Assembly: GCA_020025475.1 (NCBI GenBank)
Contig: JAHHSA010000051.1
Location: 1 to 11,943 of the forward strand
Length of the DNA: 11,943 nucleotides
Direction: 5' to 3'
Origin: Oscillibacter sp.
GTDB lineage: Bacteria > Bacillota > Clostridia > Oscillospirales > Oscillospiraceae
Shown here: one piece after another, positions 1-5,964 of the stretch
Position numbering within the stretch: the first letter of the stretch is position 1
Layout of the letters: each line of letters opens with the position of its first letter
The notes under the pieces: model-generated
The model's input: only the letters and a program-made list of their open reading frames with translations
What the model was told of the DNA's origin: nothing
Database searches by the model: none
Position numbers and translations under genes: made by a program

Positions 1-1
1 T

Positions 2-457
2 CTCAGCGTCAGTATCGGCGGGAAATACCACTACCATGACACAGCGAAGACTCCTCTGGAGGAGCGGCTGGGTGATATGCTCATCTCCCTGACTGCCGCG
101 ATTCATGACGCAAGGCTGGTCAGGGAAGAGCAGGAGGAACGAGCCCGCAAAGCAGAGGAGGAGCGGCAGCGAAAGGAAGAACTTCGCCGCAGATACGACA
201 GGGAAGCCAAAAGAACTAGTGCCCTGGTGAACATGGCGGAGGACTACCACACCGCCTGCAAGATTCGGGCTATGGTGGACGCCATGAAACAGAAGGAGTC
301 TCTTTCCGAGGAAGAAACAGATTTTATCAGTTGGGCAGAGGGAAAGGCCGATTGGTTTGACCCCACCATTGCGGCTAAGGACCCTTGTCTTGGCACAAGA
401 AATCACGGTGCGGATGCAAAGGACAAGGAGTTGAAGCGAGAGTGGTGGCGGTGGTGA
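2..457 (+). CDS. 3' part of a charged coiled-coil protein, function unknown (5' end outside window)
   Basis: The frame is open from the first bases of the window to the TGA at 455-457, so the gene starts upstream; the internal ATG at 77 is probably not the true start. The visible 151 codons contain a short globular stretch with EERLGDMLISLTAAI, then a very Arg/Glu/Lys-rich segment (about residues 37-72 of the visible part) with the look of a long coiled coil, then a compact C-terminal part containing MAEDYHTACKIRAMVDAM, FISWAEGKADWFDPT and an end rich in Lys, Arg and Trp. I associate this kind of C-terminal region with hypothetical proteins found in accessory DNA of many bacteria, but that is memory, not a search. 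It is followed after 44 bases by the SWIM gene in the same direction. No function is assigned. Confidence 0.75.
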   Translation, partial: LSVSIGGKYHYHDTAKTPLEERLGDMLISLTAAIHDARLVREEQEERARKAEEERQRKEELRRRYDREAKRTSALVNMAEDYHTACKIRAMVDAMKQKESLSEEETDFISWAEGKADWFDPTIAAKDPCLGTRNHGADAKDKELKREWWRW

Positions 458-501
458 TCCCGAGGTCATTCTGACCGGTATCGCAGAAAGGAGCGACACC
501 T

Positions 502-963
502 ATGGGTGTTTTGGAAAGCGCCAGCAGGAATTCCGTCTGGCGCGGATATGAGTATTACGCCGCCGGAAAGGTCCATGATCTGCACCGGCAGGCGGATGGT
601 TGCTATTCCGCCACTGTGCAGGGCACGGTCCCGAAGCCCTATGAGGTGACGCTGGACCTGCGCCATCCGCGAAAAAGCAGCTGTAGCTGCCCCCATGCCA
701 GTGGAAGGCAGATCGTCTGCAAGCACATGGTCGCAGTATACCTCACTGCCTTCCCCGACGAGGCGCAGCGCCTGCTGGAGGAAGTCCAAGCCGAAGAGGA
801 GGCAGAGCAGGCCTACGAGGATGCTTGTTATGAGCGTGTCTGCCGGTACATTGGCAGGATGAAGAAGGCCGAACTGCAGCAGACACTGTTGGAACTGCTC
901 TCAGACGGACCGGAGTGGCAGTACGACCGCTTTGTTGCTCAAAACGGGCTGGACGATGACTAA
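502..963 (+). CDS. Small SWIM zinc-finger domain protein
   Basis: 153-residue protein. The start is the ATG at 502, preceded by AAAGGAG at 487-493. The middle carries the SWIM pattern: Cys61-x-Cys63, nine residues, Cys73-x-His75, followed by a hydrophobic MVAVYL helix. SWIM motifs bind zinc and mediate binding to DNA or protein (for example in SWI2/SNF2 ATPases and MuDR transposases). The N-terminal segment (SVWRGYEYYAAGKV and following) resembles the beta-strand lead-in usually seen before SWIM motifs. The C-terminal half (residues 90-153) is acidic, Glu-rich and helical. There is no ATPase or nuclease domain, so this is a stand-alone SWIM protein, possibly an accessory partner of another enzyme. 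A strong hairpin follows 36 bases after the stop. Domain call is firm, role is unknown. Confidence 0.85.
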   Translation: MGVLESASRNSVWRGYEYYAAGKVHDLHRQADGCYSATVQGTVPKPYEVTLDLRHPRKSSCSCPHASGRQIVCKHMVAVYLTAFPDEAQRLLEEVQAEEEAEQAYEDACYERVCRYIGRMKKAELQQTLLELLSDGPEWQYDRFVAQNGLDDD

Positions 964-999
964 CCCCAGGCTTTTTCTCCACAGAAAGAACAAACGAAC

Positions 1000-1037
1000 A
1001 GAGCCTGCTGCAGATTTTGCATTCTGCAGCAGGCTCT
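1000..1037. terminator. Perfect 15-bp hairpin, probable terminator
   Basis: Arms 1000-1014 (AGAGCCTGCTGCAGA) and 1023-1037 are exact reverse complements around an 8-nt loop. It lies 36 bases after the SWIM gene. There is no real T-tract on either side, so termination efficiency is uncertain, but position and stem strength fit the end of the upstream unit. Confidence 0.6.
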
Positions 1038-1103
1038 TCTGCATCGGTGCAAAGCTCCGGTTTGAGACAACTTGACTGATATGAGCTATATTTGGTTTTC
1101 CTC

Positions 1104-1132
1104 TTGACGGAGAGGTCGACTTGCAGTAGACT
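1104..1132 (+). promoter_or_regulatory. Sigma-A type promoter of the BlaI/M56 operon
   Basis: TTGACG at 1104-1109 (5 of 6 consensus), a 17-bp spacer, then TAGACT at 1127-1132 (4 of 6). It lies about 48 bases upstream of the repressor ATG. The -10 hexamer lies inside the inverted repeat GTAGACTAC (1126-1134), as expected for a promoter blocked by its own repressor. Confidence 0.55.
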
Positions 1133-1161
1133 ACAGGTAAGAAGAGGACTACTACTAGTAG
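1126..1161. promoter_or_regulatory. Candidate BlaI-type operators
   Basis: Two dyads built from the same half-site: GTAG-A-CTAC at 1126-1134, over the -10 element, and the perfect palindrome CTACTAGTAG at 1152-1161, downstream of the likely start of transcription. The octamer AGTAGACT occurs in both (1125-1132 and 1157-1164). Centres are about 26 bp apart. BlaI, MecI and CopY repressors bind dyads with TACA/TGTA-type cores; CTAC/GTAG half-sites are similar but not identical. Assignment to the adjacent repressor is by position and symmetry only. Confidence 0.45.
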
Positions 1162-1179
1162 ACTGTCGGAGGCGATCAC

Positions 1180-1548
1180 ATGGCAGAATTGAAGTTAGGC
1201 GCTGTGGAAGCGCAGTTTGCAGAGATCATTTGGGAGAACGAGCCCCTTTCATCCACGGAGCTGGTGAAGCTGGCAGGAGAAAAACTGGGGTGGAAAAAAT
1301 CTACCACCTACACCATCCTGAAACGGCTTTGCCAGAGAGAAATTTTTCAGAACGAGGGCGGCACAGTGACTTCCCTCCTGAGCAAGGAGGAGTTTGCTGC
1401 CTGCCAAAGCGAGCAGTTTGTAGAGGAGACCTTCGACGGCTCCTTGCCCGCCTTTGTGGCGGCATTTACCACACGGAAGAAGCTCAGTCAGAAGGAATAT
1501 GACCAGCTCCAGGCGTTGATCGACGAGAGGAGACGTGAGTCCACATGA
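1180..1548 (+). CDS. BlaI/MecI-family winged-helix transcriptional repressor
   Basis: 122 residues, the usual length for the family. The start ATG at 1180 has GGAGG at 1168-1172. Residues 1-75 form the winged-helix domain: LGAVEAQFAEIIWENEP, the helix with STELVKLAGEKLGW, and the recognition helix region KKSTTYTILKRLCQRE, typical of this family. The C-terminal part (about 76-122) would be the dimerisation region, which in BlaI/MecI is cut to lift repression. The stop overlaps the start of the M56 gene (ATGA at 1545-1548), so the two are translationally coupled, the classic repressor/sensor-protease arrangement. Likely autoregulated through the dyads at 1126-1161. There is no beta-lactamase or PBP gene in the window, so the target is probably not beta-lactam resistance. 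The name blaI is withheld for that reason. Confidence 0.9.
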   Translation: MAELKLGAVEAQFAEIIWENEPLSSTELVKLAGEKLGWKKSTTYTILKRLCQREIFQNEGGTVTSLLSKEEFAACQSEQFVEETFDGSLPAFVAAFTTRKKLSQKEYDQLQALIDERRREST

Positions 1549-4500
1549 AAGCAGCCCTTGATTTGCTGTTCCCTGCGATCCTGAACATGAGCATGGCAGC
1601 AATTCCGGTGATTCTGGCTGTGCTGCTGGCCCGGCTTGTTTTGAAGCGGGCTCCCAGGATCTTTTCCTATGTGCTGTGGGCAGTGGTACTGTTTCGTTTG
1701 CTCTGCCCGGTATCCCTGACCTCCGGCTTTTCCCTGCTGGGGGCGCTGGATGCGCCGGTTGCGTCCTCTGGCTCCGGCTATGTGACGTCTGTGGAGTACA
1801 TTCCTCCTGTGCAGAAGCCGACCGCTGCACCGTCTCCGGTGACGCCGGAAGCAAACGGCACTGCCGCAGTGATGCCAACGCCGGAAGCACCCCCTGCGGA
1901 GGAAGTTGCTGCGTCCCTGTCCGCCATAGATGTTCTGCCCTGGGTCTGGCTGGCGGGGCTGTTGGCCTTACTGATCTACAGTGCAATCTCTCTGCTGCGG
2001 CTTCACCGGCGATTGGTCGGGGCGGTGCGGCTTCGGGACAACATCTATCTCTCGGACGGTGCAGAAACCGCCTTCGTCACCGGGGTTGTCCGGCCCCGGA
2101 TCTATCTGCCCTCCTCTATGGCAGACGAGGAACAGACCTACATTCTGGCCCATGAGCGGCACCACATCCGGCGGGGCGACCCGGTATGGAAGCTGCTGGC
2201 CTTTCTGGCGCTGGCCCTTCATTGGTTCAATCCGCTCGTGTGGCTGAGCTTTGTTCTGGCCGCCCGGGATATGGAGATGAGCTGTGATGAAGCGGTGGTG
2301 CGGAAGCTGGGCACCGGGATTCAGGCGGATTACGCCCAGTCCCTTCTGAAGCTGGCCGCTGGGCACAGACTGGTGACAGCGCCCCTGGCCTTTGGCGAGG
2401 GAGACACCCGCAGCCGTATTACCAACGTCCTGAACTGGAAGAAGCCCCGCACCTGGGTGGTGCTGCTCTCCTCTGTGGCCTGTGTTGCCTTGGTGGCCGC
2501 CTGCGCCTCCAATCCGGAGCAGAAGCAGGTGGGGCAGTATGCTACCTTTGAGGACTATGTGGCCCAGCAGGTAGAGGACCATCCGGAAACGCTGGAACTT
2601 CCCGCCTGGGACGAAGTATCCGATGAGGTAGAGAGCGTAGTTTTTCCCGTTCTGGAGGTCCGGGTAGATGGTTTGGCGCTGGCTGGAAAGCAGTCGGATT
2701 TGGACCCTGGTGGGATTCTGTCTGTTTGGCGTTACGCCTTGGCCAGCAAGCTTAACCTGAATGGGTACGATTCGGAGGACGTGGGCTGGGTTGGCGGCAG
2801 CTACACCGACGAGGAGGGCTTCCACCATGGCAGCGGACAGCGAATCGCCGTGACCCGCACCTATCCCGACGGCAGTCTAGATGTGCTGGAGGATACCCTG
2901 GACATTGACGGAACAGGATTTCTGGCTTACAACAATTCCTGGGACGACGCCCTATACGACTGGTACGTCCGGCAGAACGGTCTGGAAGAGGAGCTGCCGC
3001 TTCTGGTGCAGGATTGGCAGGAGCAAATCCACTATCCCGAGGAGGCTTACATGGGCGCATACCCCGTTTATCGGATCAACGGCGACGGCTGGTATTTCTA
3101 TGCACCCTCCGACACCTGGACCCACAGCGAGGGCTTCTGGGAAGACCGCTGGGAGTCCGCCTACGGCACCGGCTCCTTCTTTACTGTGGACAGCTTTACC
3201 CAATCCATCGAGGAAGGACAGATCGTCTGCAAAAAACAAGGCTACGCCCCTGTGGAGGGCAGCTTCCGGGGCGGCAACTGGTACATCTGGGCTTCTCCCA
3301 GATCCCCGGAGGGCGTCAGCCGGTACTATTTCTTTGAAAAGCCGGATGGCGGCTGCTGGCGGGTCTTGATTCAGTGGAACCCGGAGGCTATCGACAGCCA
3401 TTGGTCTCCCTATCCCAAGCTGGAACCCCAGGTGCTGGAGTTGATGGCGGAGAGCTTCACGGTGGATGAGCGCATCCATGTCCCCAGCGGCCTTCACGAG
3501 GCCCTGGCCTCCCTGCGCTGGACCAGGGACTGGGCAGAGCTGCCCTGTGAGCTGTGGCACCAGGACGAGGGCCAGTTGACCCGGGGCGTTCCCGCCTTCA
3601 CGCCGGACCGGCTGGTGAATCCGGCCTTGCAGCTGCACACTTGGGAGGAGGAGCCCGCCGAAAAGGACTGGACCTTCCAGCTCCGCTGGAGGGAGCAGAC
3701 CCAGAGCCTTGGCTTCCGGGCCTCGGACGAGACCCCCGGCATGGTGGAGGTCCAGTATCACGGCCGCGGCCCCTTGCAGGCGCGGCTCCAGCGGGGAACA
3801 TATCTTGACCCGGAGCTGTACACCTGGCTCATGGCCGCCCGGGAATACCCGCCTGACGGCATCCATCTGGTGGATGTGGACGGCGACGGCTTCCTGGAAG
3901 CCTGGTTCTACGGCCCTGATCTTTGCCTCTATGACTTCTACGACGGCCAGCTGCAGCAGCCTAAGCTTCCTACTTATGAGGCCCGCTTTGTCACCGGAAG
4001 CCGTGGGGCGGCCCTACTGTCGGCGGAGCATCGTTACCACCTGATCGCCCAGAAACATGGGGAAGCCCATCTCTACGCCTACCGGGATGGGGCATTTACC
4101 GATCTTGGCACTTGGGATGCCGCCGAAGCAGAGCTCCAAAATACCGCAGAGGTGGTCTATCAGGATAAGCCCTTGGAAATGACGCCAGACCCCATGACCT
4201 ACGAGGAACGGCTGGACTGGTGCCGGTCCCAGGGCAGGGTAGAGGATTATGTCTGGCCCAGCCGAGTCAGCGTCTTTGATAACGGCAGCCTCCTGTATTT
4301 GCAGGAGCTGGTGGGCACACCCCACCGGGAGCAGTACCAGTTGATGGTCCGCTTCCCGGATGGCGAACAGGCACTGCTGCCCCTGCCCATGTCGGACCCG
4401 GTCCACATTCTTCAGCCGGAGGAGTGGGGCGGCTACGGGGACAACGGCTTCCTCTATCAGGTGACAGTGCCTCTGGACGATACCGGCGCCACGGAGACCC

Positions 4501-4556
4501 ATCACTACCGGGTGGATACAGAGCGGAAAACCGTAACGCTCTTGGTAGAGAGGTGA
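1545..4556 (+). CDS. Large M56 (BlaR1/MecR1-like) membrane metallopeptidase with a ~680-residue C-terminal region
   Basis: 1003 residues. N-terminal membrane domain: segments at about 10-33, 38-62 and 130-152, and a fourth at about 304-321, with a Pro/Ala-rich linker (about 85-125) between the second and third. The zinc protease motif HERHH is at 203-207 (His203, Glu204, His207), followed by HWFNPLVW and EMSCDEAV (Glu244 to Val251), both typical of M56 peptidases; Glu244 is a likely third metal ligand. BlaR1-type proteins sense a signal outside, then cleave the partner repressor inside, here presumably the BlaI-type protein encoded just upstream. The C-terminal region (about 322-1003) does not look like the penicillin-binding domain of BlaR1. 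It is rich in Trp, Tyr and acidic residues, with a calcium-loop-like VDVDGDGFLE at 776-785. The ligand is unknown. The sequence LVAAC just after the fourth segment resembles a lipobox but lies inside the protein. Confidence 0.88.
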   Translation: MKAALDLLFPAILNMSMAAIPVILAVLLARLVLKRAPRIFSYVLWAVVLFRLLCPVSLTSGFSLLGALDAPVASSGSGYVTSVEYIPPVQKPTAAPSPVTPEANGTAAVMPTPEAPPAEEVAASLSAIDVLPWVWLAGLLALLIYSAISLLRLHRRLVGAVRLRDNIYLSDGAETAFVTGVVRPRIYLPSSMADEEQTYILAHERHHIRRGDPVWKLLAFLALALHWFNPLVWLSFVLAARDMEMSCDEAVVRKLGTGIQADYAQSLLKLAAGHRLVTAPLAFGEGDTRSRITNVLNWKKPRTWVVLLSSVACVALVAACASNPEQKQVGQYATFEDYVAQQVEDHPETLELPAWDEVSDEVESVVFPVLEVRVDGLALAGKQSDLDPGGILSVWRYALASKLNLNGYDSEDVGWVGGSYTDEEGFHHGSGQRIAVTRTYPDGSLDVLEDTLDIDGTGFLAYNNSWDDALYDWYVRQNGLEEELPLLVQDWQEQIHYPEEAYMGAYPVYRINGDGWYFYAPSDTWTHSEGFWEDRWESAYGTGSFFTVDSFTQSIEEGQIVCKKQGYAPVEGSFRGGNWYIWASPRSPEGVSRYYFFEKPDGGCWRVLIQWNPEAIDSHWSPYPKLEPQVLELMAESFTVDERIHVPSGLHEALASLRWTRDWAELPCELWHQDEGQLTRGVPAFTPDRLVNPALQLHTWEEEPAEKDWTFQLRWREQTQSLGFRASDETPGMVEVQYHGRGPLQARLQRGTYLDPELYTWLMAAREYPPDGIHLVDVDGDGFLEAWFYGPDLCLYDFYDGQLQQPKLPTYEARFVTGSRGAALLSAEHRYHLIAQKHGEAHLYAYRDGAFTDLGTWDAAEAELQNTAEVVYQDKPLEMTPDPMTYEERLDWCRSQGRVEDYVWPSRVSVFDNGSLLYLQELVGTPHREQYQLMVRFPDGEQALLPLPMSDPVHILQPEEWGGYGDNGFLYQVTVPLDDTGATETHHYRVDTERKTVTLLVER

Positions 4557-4560
4557 TTCG

Positions 4561-4713
4561 ATGGGACAGTCGTATATCGTTTGGCTCTGCGATGCCTGCC
4601 GTGTTGCGTCCTTCCATCCTGTGGAGGGCTTTCGTGAGCAGCACTTTCTCGACCACCAATTCTTTTTGAACTACTTGCAGCAGCTGCAAAATCAAGGCTA
4701 CAAATTCCAATAA
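4561..4713 (+). CDS. 50-residue small protein, member of a paralogous pair in this window
   Basis: ATG at 4561, TAA at 4711-4713. The ribosome-binding site AGAGG (4549-4553) overlaps the end of the M56 gene, leaving 4 bases between that stop and this ATG, so coupled translation is likely. The protein begins MGQSYIVWLCDACRVASFHP and ends LQQLQNQGYKFQ. It is related to the protein encoded at 5805-5960 on the minus strand: about 23 of 50 positions agree in my hand alignment, including identical ASFHPVE and shared YL-x-x-LQN-x-G-x-x-FQ. Within ASFHPVE five of seven codons differ between the copies, all silently, which argues for real coding under selection. Cys10, Cys13, His28 and His32 have zinc-finger-like spacing, but the paralogue lacks the matching residues. 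No signal peptide or membrane segment, so probably cytoplasmic. Function unknown. Confidence 0.8.
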   Translation: MGQSYIVWLCDACRVASFHPVEGFREQHFLDHQFFLNYLQQLQNQGYKFQ

Positions 4714-4723
4714 TGCAAGCAGG

Positions 4724-4752
4724 AGCGCCCGGAGGCAATGCCTCCGGGCGCT
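4724..4752. terminator. GC-rich hairpin closing the BlaI/M56/small-ORF operon
   Basis: A 13-bp perfect stem (4724-4736 with 4740-4752) around a 3-nt loop, 10 bases after the small ORF stop. It is followed by TTGTCGTTGT, a poor T-tract. Position and stem strength support termination. Confidence 0.65.
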
Positions 4753-4822
4753 TGTCGTTGTGGAGGAAAAGACATTCCGTATATCGAGGTGCTGAATTGC
4801 TGTGATTGTAATTGGATTGTCA

Positions 4823-4850
4823 TTGCTTTAGTCCAGAAAGGTGATACACT
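4823..4850 (+). promoter_or_regulatory. Candidate extended -10 promoter for the membrane protein gene
   Basis: TGATACACT at 4842-4850 reads as TGn plus a -10 of TACACT. TTGCTT at 4823-4828 lies 16 bp upstream as a weak -35. It sits in the only gap between the preceding hairpin and the gene at 4906. The rest of the gap 4753-4905 shows no other clear signal. Confidence 0.35.
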
Positions 4851-4905
4851 GAACGTAACCGGTTGATTGTTTCCATATTCTCCGATAGAAAGCGAGGCTG
4901 ACAGG

Positions 4906-5676
4906 ATGGAACGTCTCAAAGCACTGGATAAGTTTCAGAAGGGAATTCTTCTGTTATTGGCTGCCATGATCCTGATTTTTTCAGCAATCTATCCCTATGT
5001 GATTTCCCGGAAGGGTTTTCTGTATCAGGACACCATTTTGGTTCCCAGTCAGGAAAACGGTAAAACGATCTATTCTGGGAAGATCGGCGGAGAAACCGCC
5101 GCTTTTACCATCTCCGCCGACCGCACGATCCGGTTCACCTATGGCACAACAGACTATGGCTCCTATCTGGTTCGGGAGGACCCCAGCGCAATTCCAAAGG
5201 CCGAGGAACTAGCTGACCGGATGACAGGCCTGGAGATCCTCCGGGATGACGAACTCCTGTTTCGCGGCGGTATGATCCAAATGGACGATGGCTCCTATTG
5301 GCTGTTCGATGAAGAGGGTGATCTGAAATCCCACGAAGTGAATGTGGCCATCAGTGATGGAACGACCCTGTACGACGGGAACGGGAACGAAATCGATCCC
5401 ATGGCCCCCTCTTTGACCACCATCGTCACGCTCCATTACGGTCCCGAACTGACCCACAAGGGCGTTGGCCTGGCATGGTTCGGTGGCGTATTCCTCTGTG
5501 TTCTAACCGCCATGACAATCCTGTATGCCGACGAGTTATTCCGATGGAATCTGTCCTTCCGCATCCAGGATGTTGACCGCGCAGAACCCTCGGAATGGGA
5601 ACTTGGAACCCGCTATCTACAATGGATCCTGTTCCCCATTTTGGCACTGGCTACATTTATCATGGGATTGACATGA
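4906..5676 (+). CDS. Hypothetical membrane protein with three membrane segments and an extracytoplasmic domain
   Basis: 256 residues from the ATG at 4906, chosen because GAGG (4894-4897) lies 8 bases upstream. A TTG at 4867 would add 13 residues but has no good ribosome-binding site. A hydrophobic segment at about 14-34 is followed by a beta-rich region (about 35-185) with short charged strands and turns such as SQENGKTIYSG, FTISADRTIRFTYG and LYDGNGNEIDP. A second hydrophobic segment lies at about 188-207, then a loop FRWNLSFRIQDVDRAEPSEW, and a third at about 237-255. I recognise the pattern as a family of uncharacterised clostridial membrane proteins but know no function. It appears monocistronic: its own candidate promoter upstream and a strong terminator 29 bases after the stop. 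Its place between two signalling operons is suggestive only. Confidence 0.8.
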   Translation: MERLKALDKFQKGILLLLAAMILIFSAIYPYVISRKGFLYQDTILVPSQENGKTIYSGKIGGETAAFTISADRTIRFTYGTTDYGSYLVREDPSAIPKAEELADRMTGLEILRDDELLFRGGMIQMDDGSYWLFDEEGDLKSHEVNVAISDGTTLYDGNGNEIDPMAPSLTTIVTLHYGPELTHKGVGLAWFGGVFLCVLTAMTILYADELFRWNLSFRIQDVDRAEPSEWELGTRYLQWILFPILALATFIMGLT

Positions 5677-5705
5677 TTACAACCGAAAAAGCCTACCAAT
5701 GACAG

Positions 5706-5747
5706 AAAGAGTCTGCTTTGCCTATCGTGCAAAGCAGACTCTTTTTT
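5706..5747. terminator. Strong intrinsic terminator, probably shared by convergent operons
   Basis: A perfect 16-bp stem (5706-5721 with 5729-5744), 7-nt loop, and six T at 5742-5747 on the plus strand. It lies 29 bases after the membrane protein gene. On the minus strand it follows the small ORF ending at 5805 by about 60 bases and would carry a weaker T-tract, so it can serve both converging transcripts. Confidence 0.85.
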
Positions 5748-5804
5748 CATCATGGTTTTGTTCATGAAAGCTTGGTCGGCGAACAGTGCCGTTGCTTCCA
5801 TCCT

Positions 5805-5960
5805 CTACTGAAAGCGGAAGCCCCGATTTTGCAATTCTGCCAGATAGCCCATGAAATGCTCACGATTGGTAAATTCTTTTTTGATTCCCGCTTCTACCGG
5901 ATGAAAGGATGCAATGCGGTGGATGGCATCCTCCCAGACCCTATAAATCTTCTGGCACAT
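5805..5960 (-). CDS. 51-residue small protein, paralogue of the one at 4561-4713
   Basis: ATG at 5960-5958, TAG at 5807-5805 (plus coordinates, read on the minus strand). The ribosome-binding site AGGAG (5972-5968) overlaps the end of the kinase gene, 7 bases before the ATG, and only 4 bases separate the two genes. The protein begins MCQKIYRVWEDAIHRIASFH and ends LAELQNRGFRFQ. It shares ASFHPVE, an aromatic-VW start and the YL-x-x-LQN-x-G-x-x-FQ tail with the other copy, without gaps from residue 17 on. The Cys and His residues that suggest metal binding in the other copy are Asp11, His14, Glu29 and Arg33 here. No membrane segment; charged and probably helical in the second half. As the third gene of a regulator/kinase operon it may modulate or report that system, but this is inferred from position only. 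Confidence 0.8.
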   Translation of the reverse strand: MCQKIYRVWEDAIHRIASFHPVEAGIKKEFTNREHFMGYLAELQNRGFRFQ

Positions 5961-5964
5961 GGTT

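Noticed and set aside
1249..1986. 245-codon open frame on the minus strand
   Set aside because: It is antisense to the repressor and the M56 N-terminus; Pro/Ser/Gln-rich shadow translation.
2506..2508. Lipobox-like LVAAC inside the M56 protein as a possible start of a separate lipoprotein
   Set aside because: The frame is continuous and there is no start codon with a ribosome-binding site just upstream; it is most likely the end of the fourth membrane segment.
5613..5801. 62-codon minus-strand frame directly after the small ORF at 5805
   Set aside because: Its start lies too close to any ribosome-binding site, and the frame runs through the strong terminator into the antisense of the membrane protein gene.
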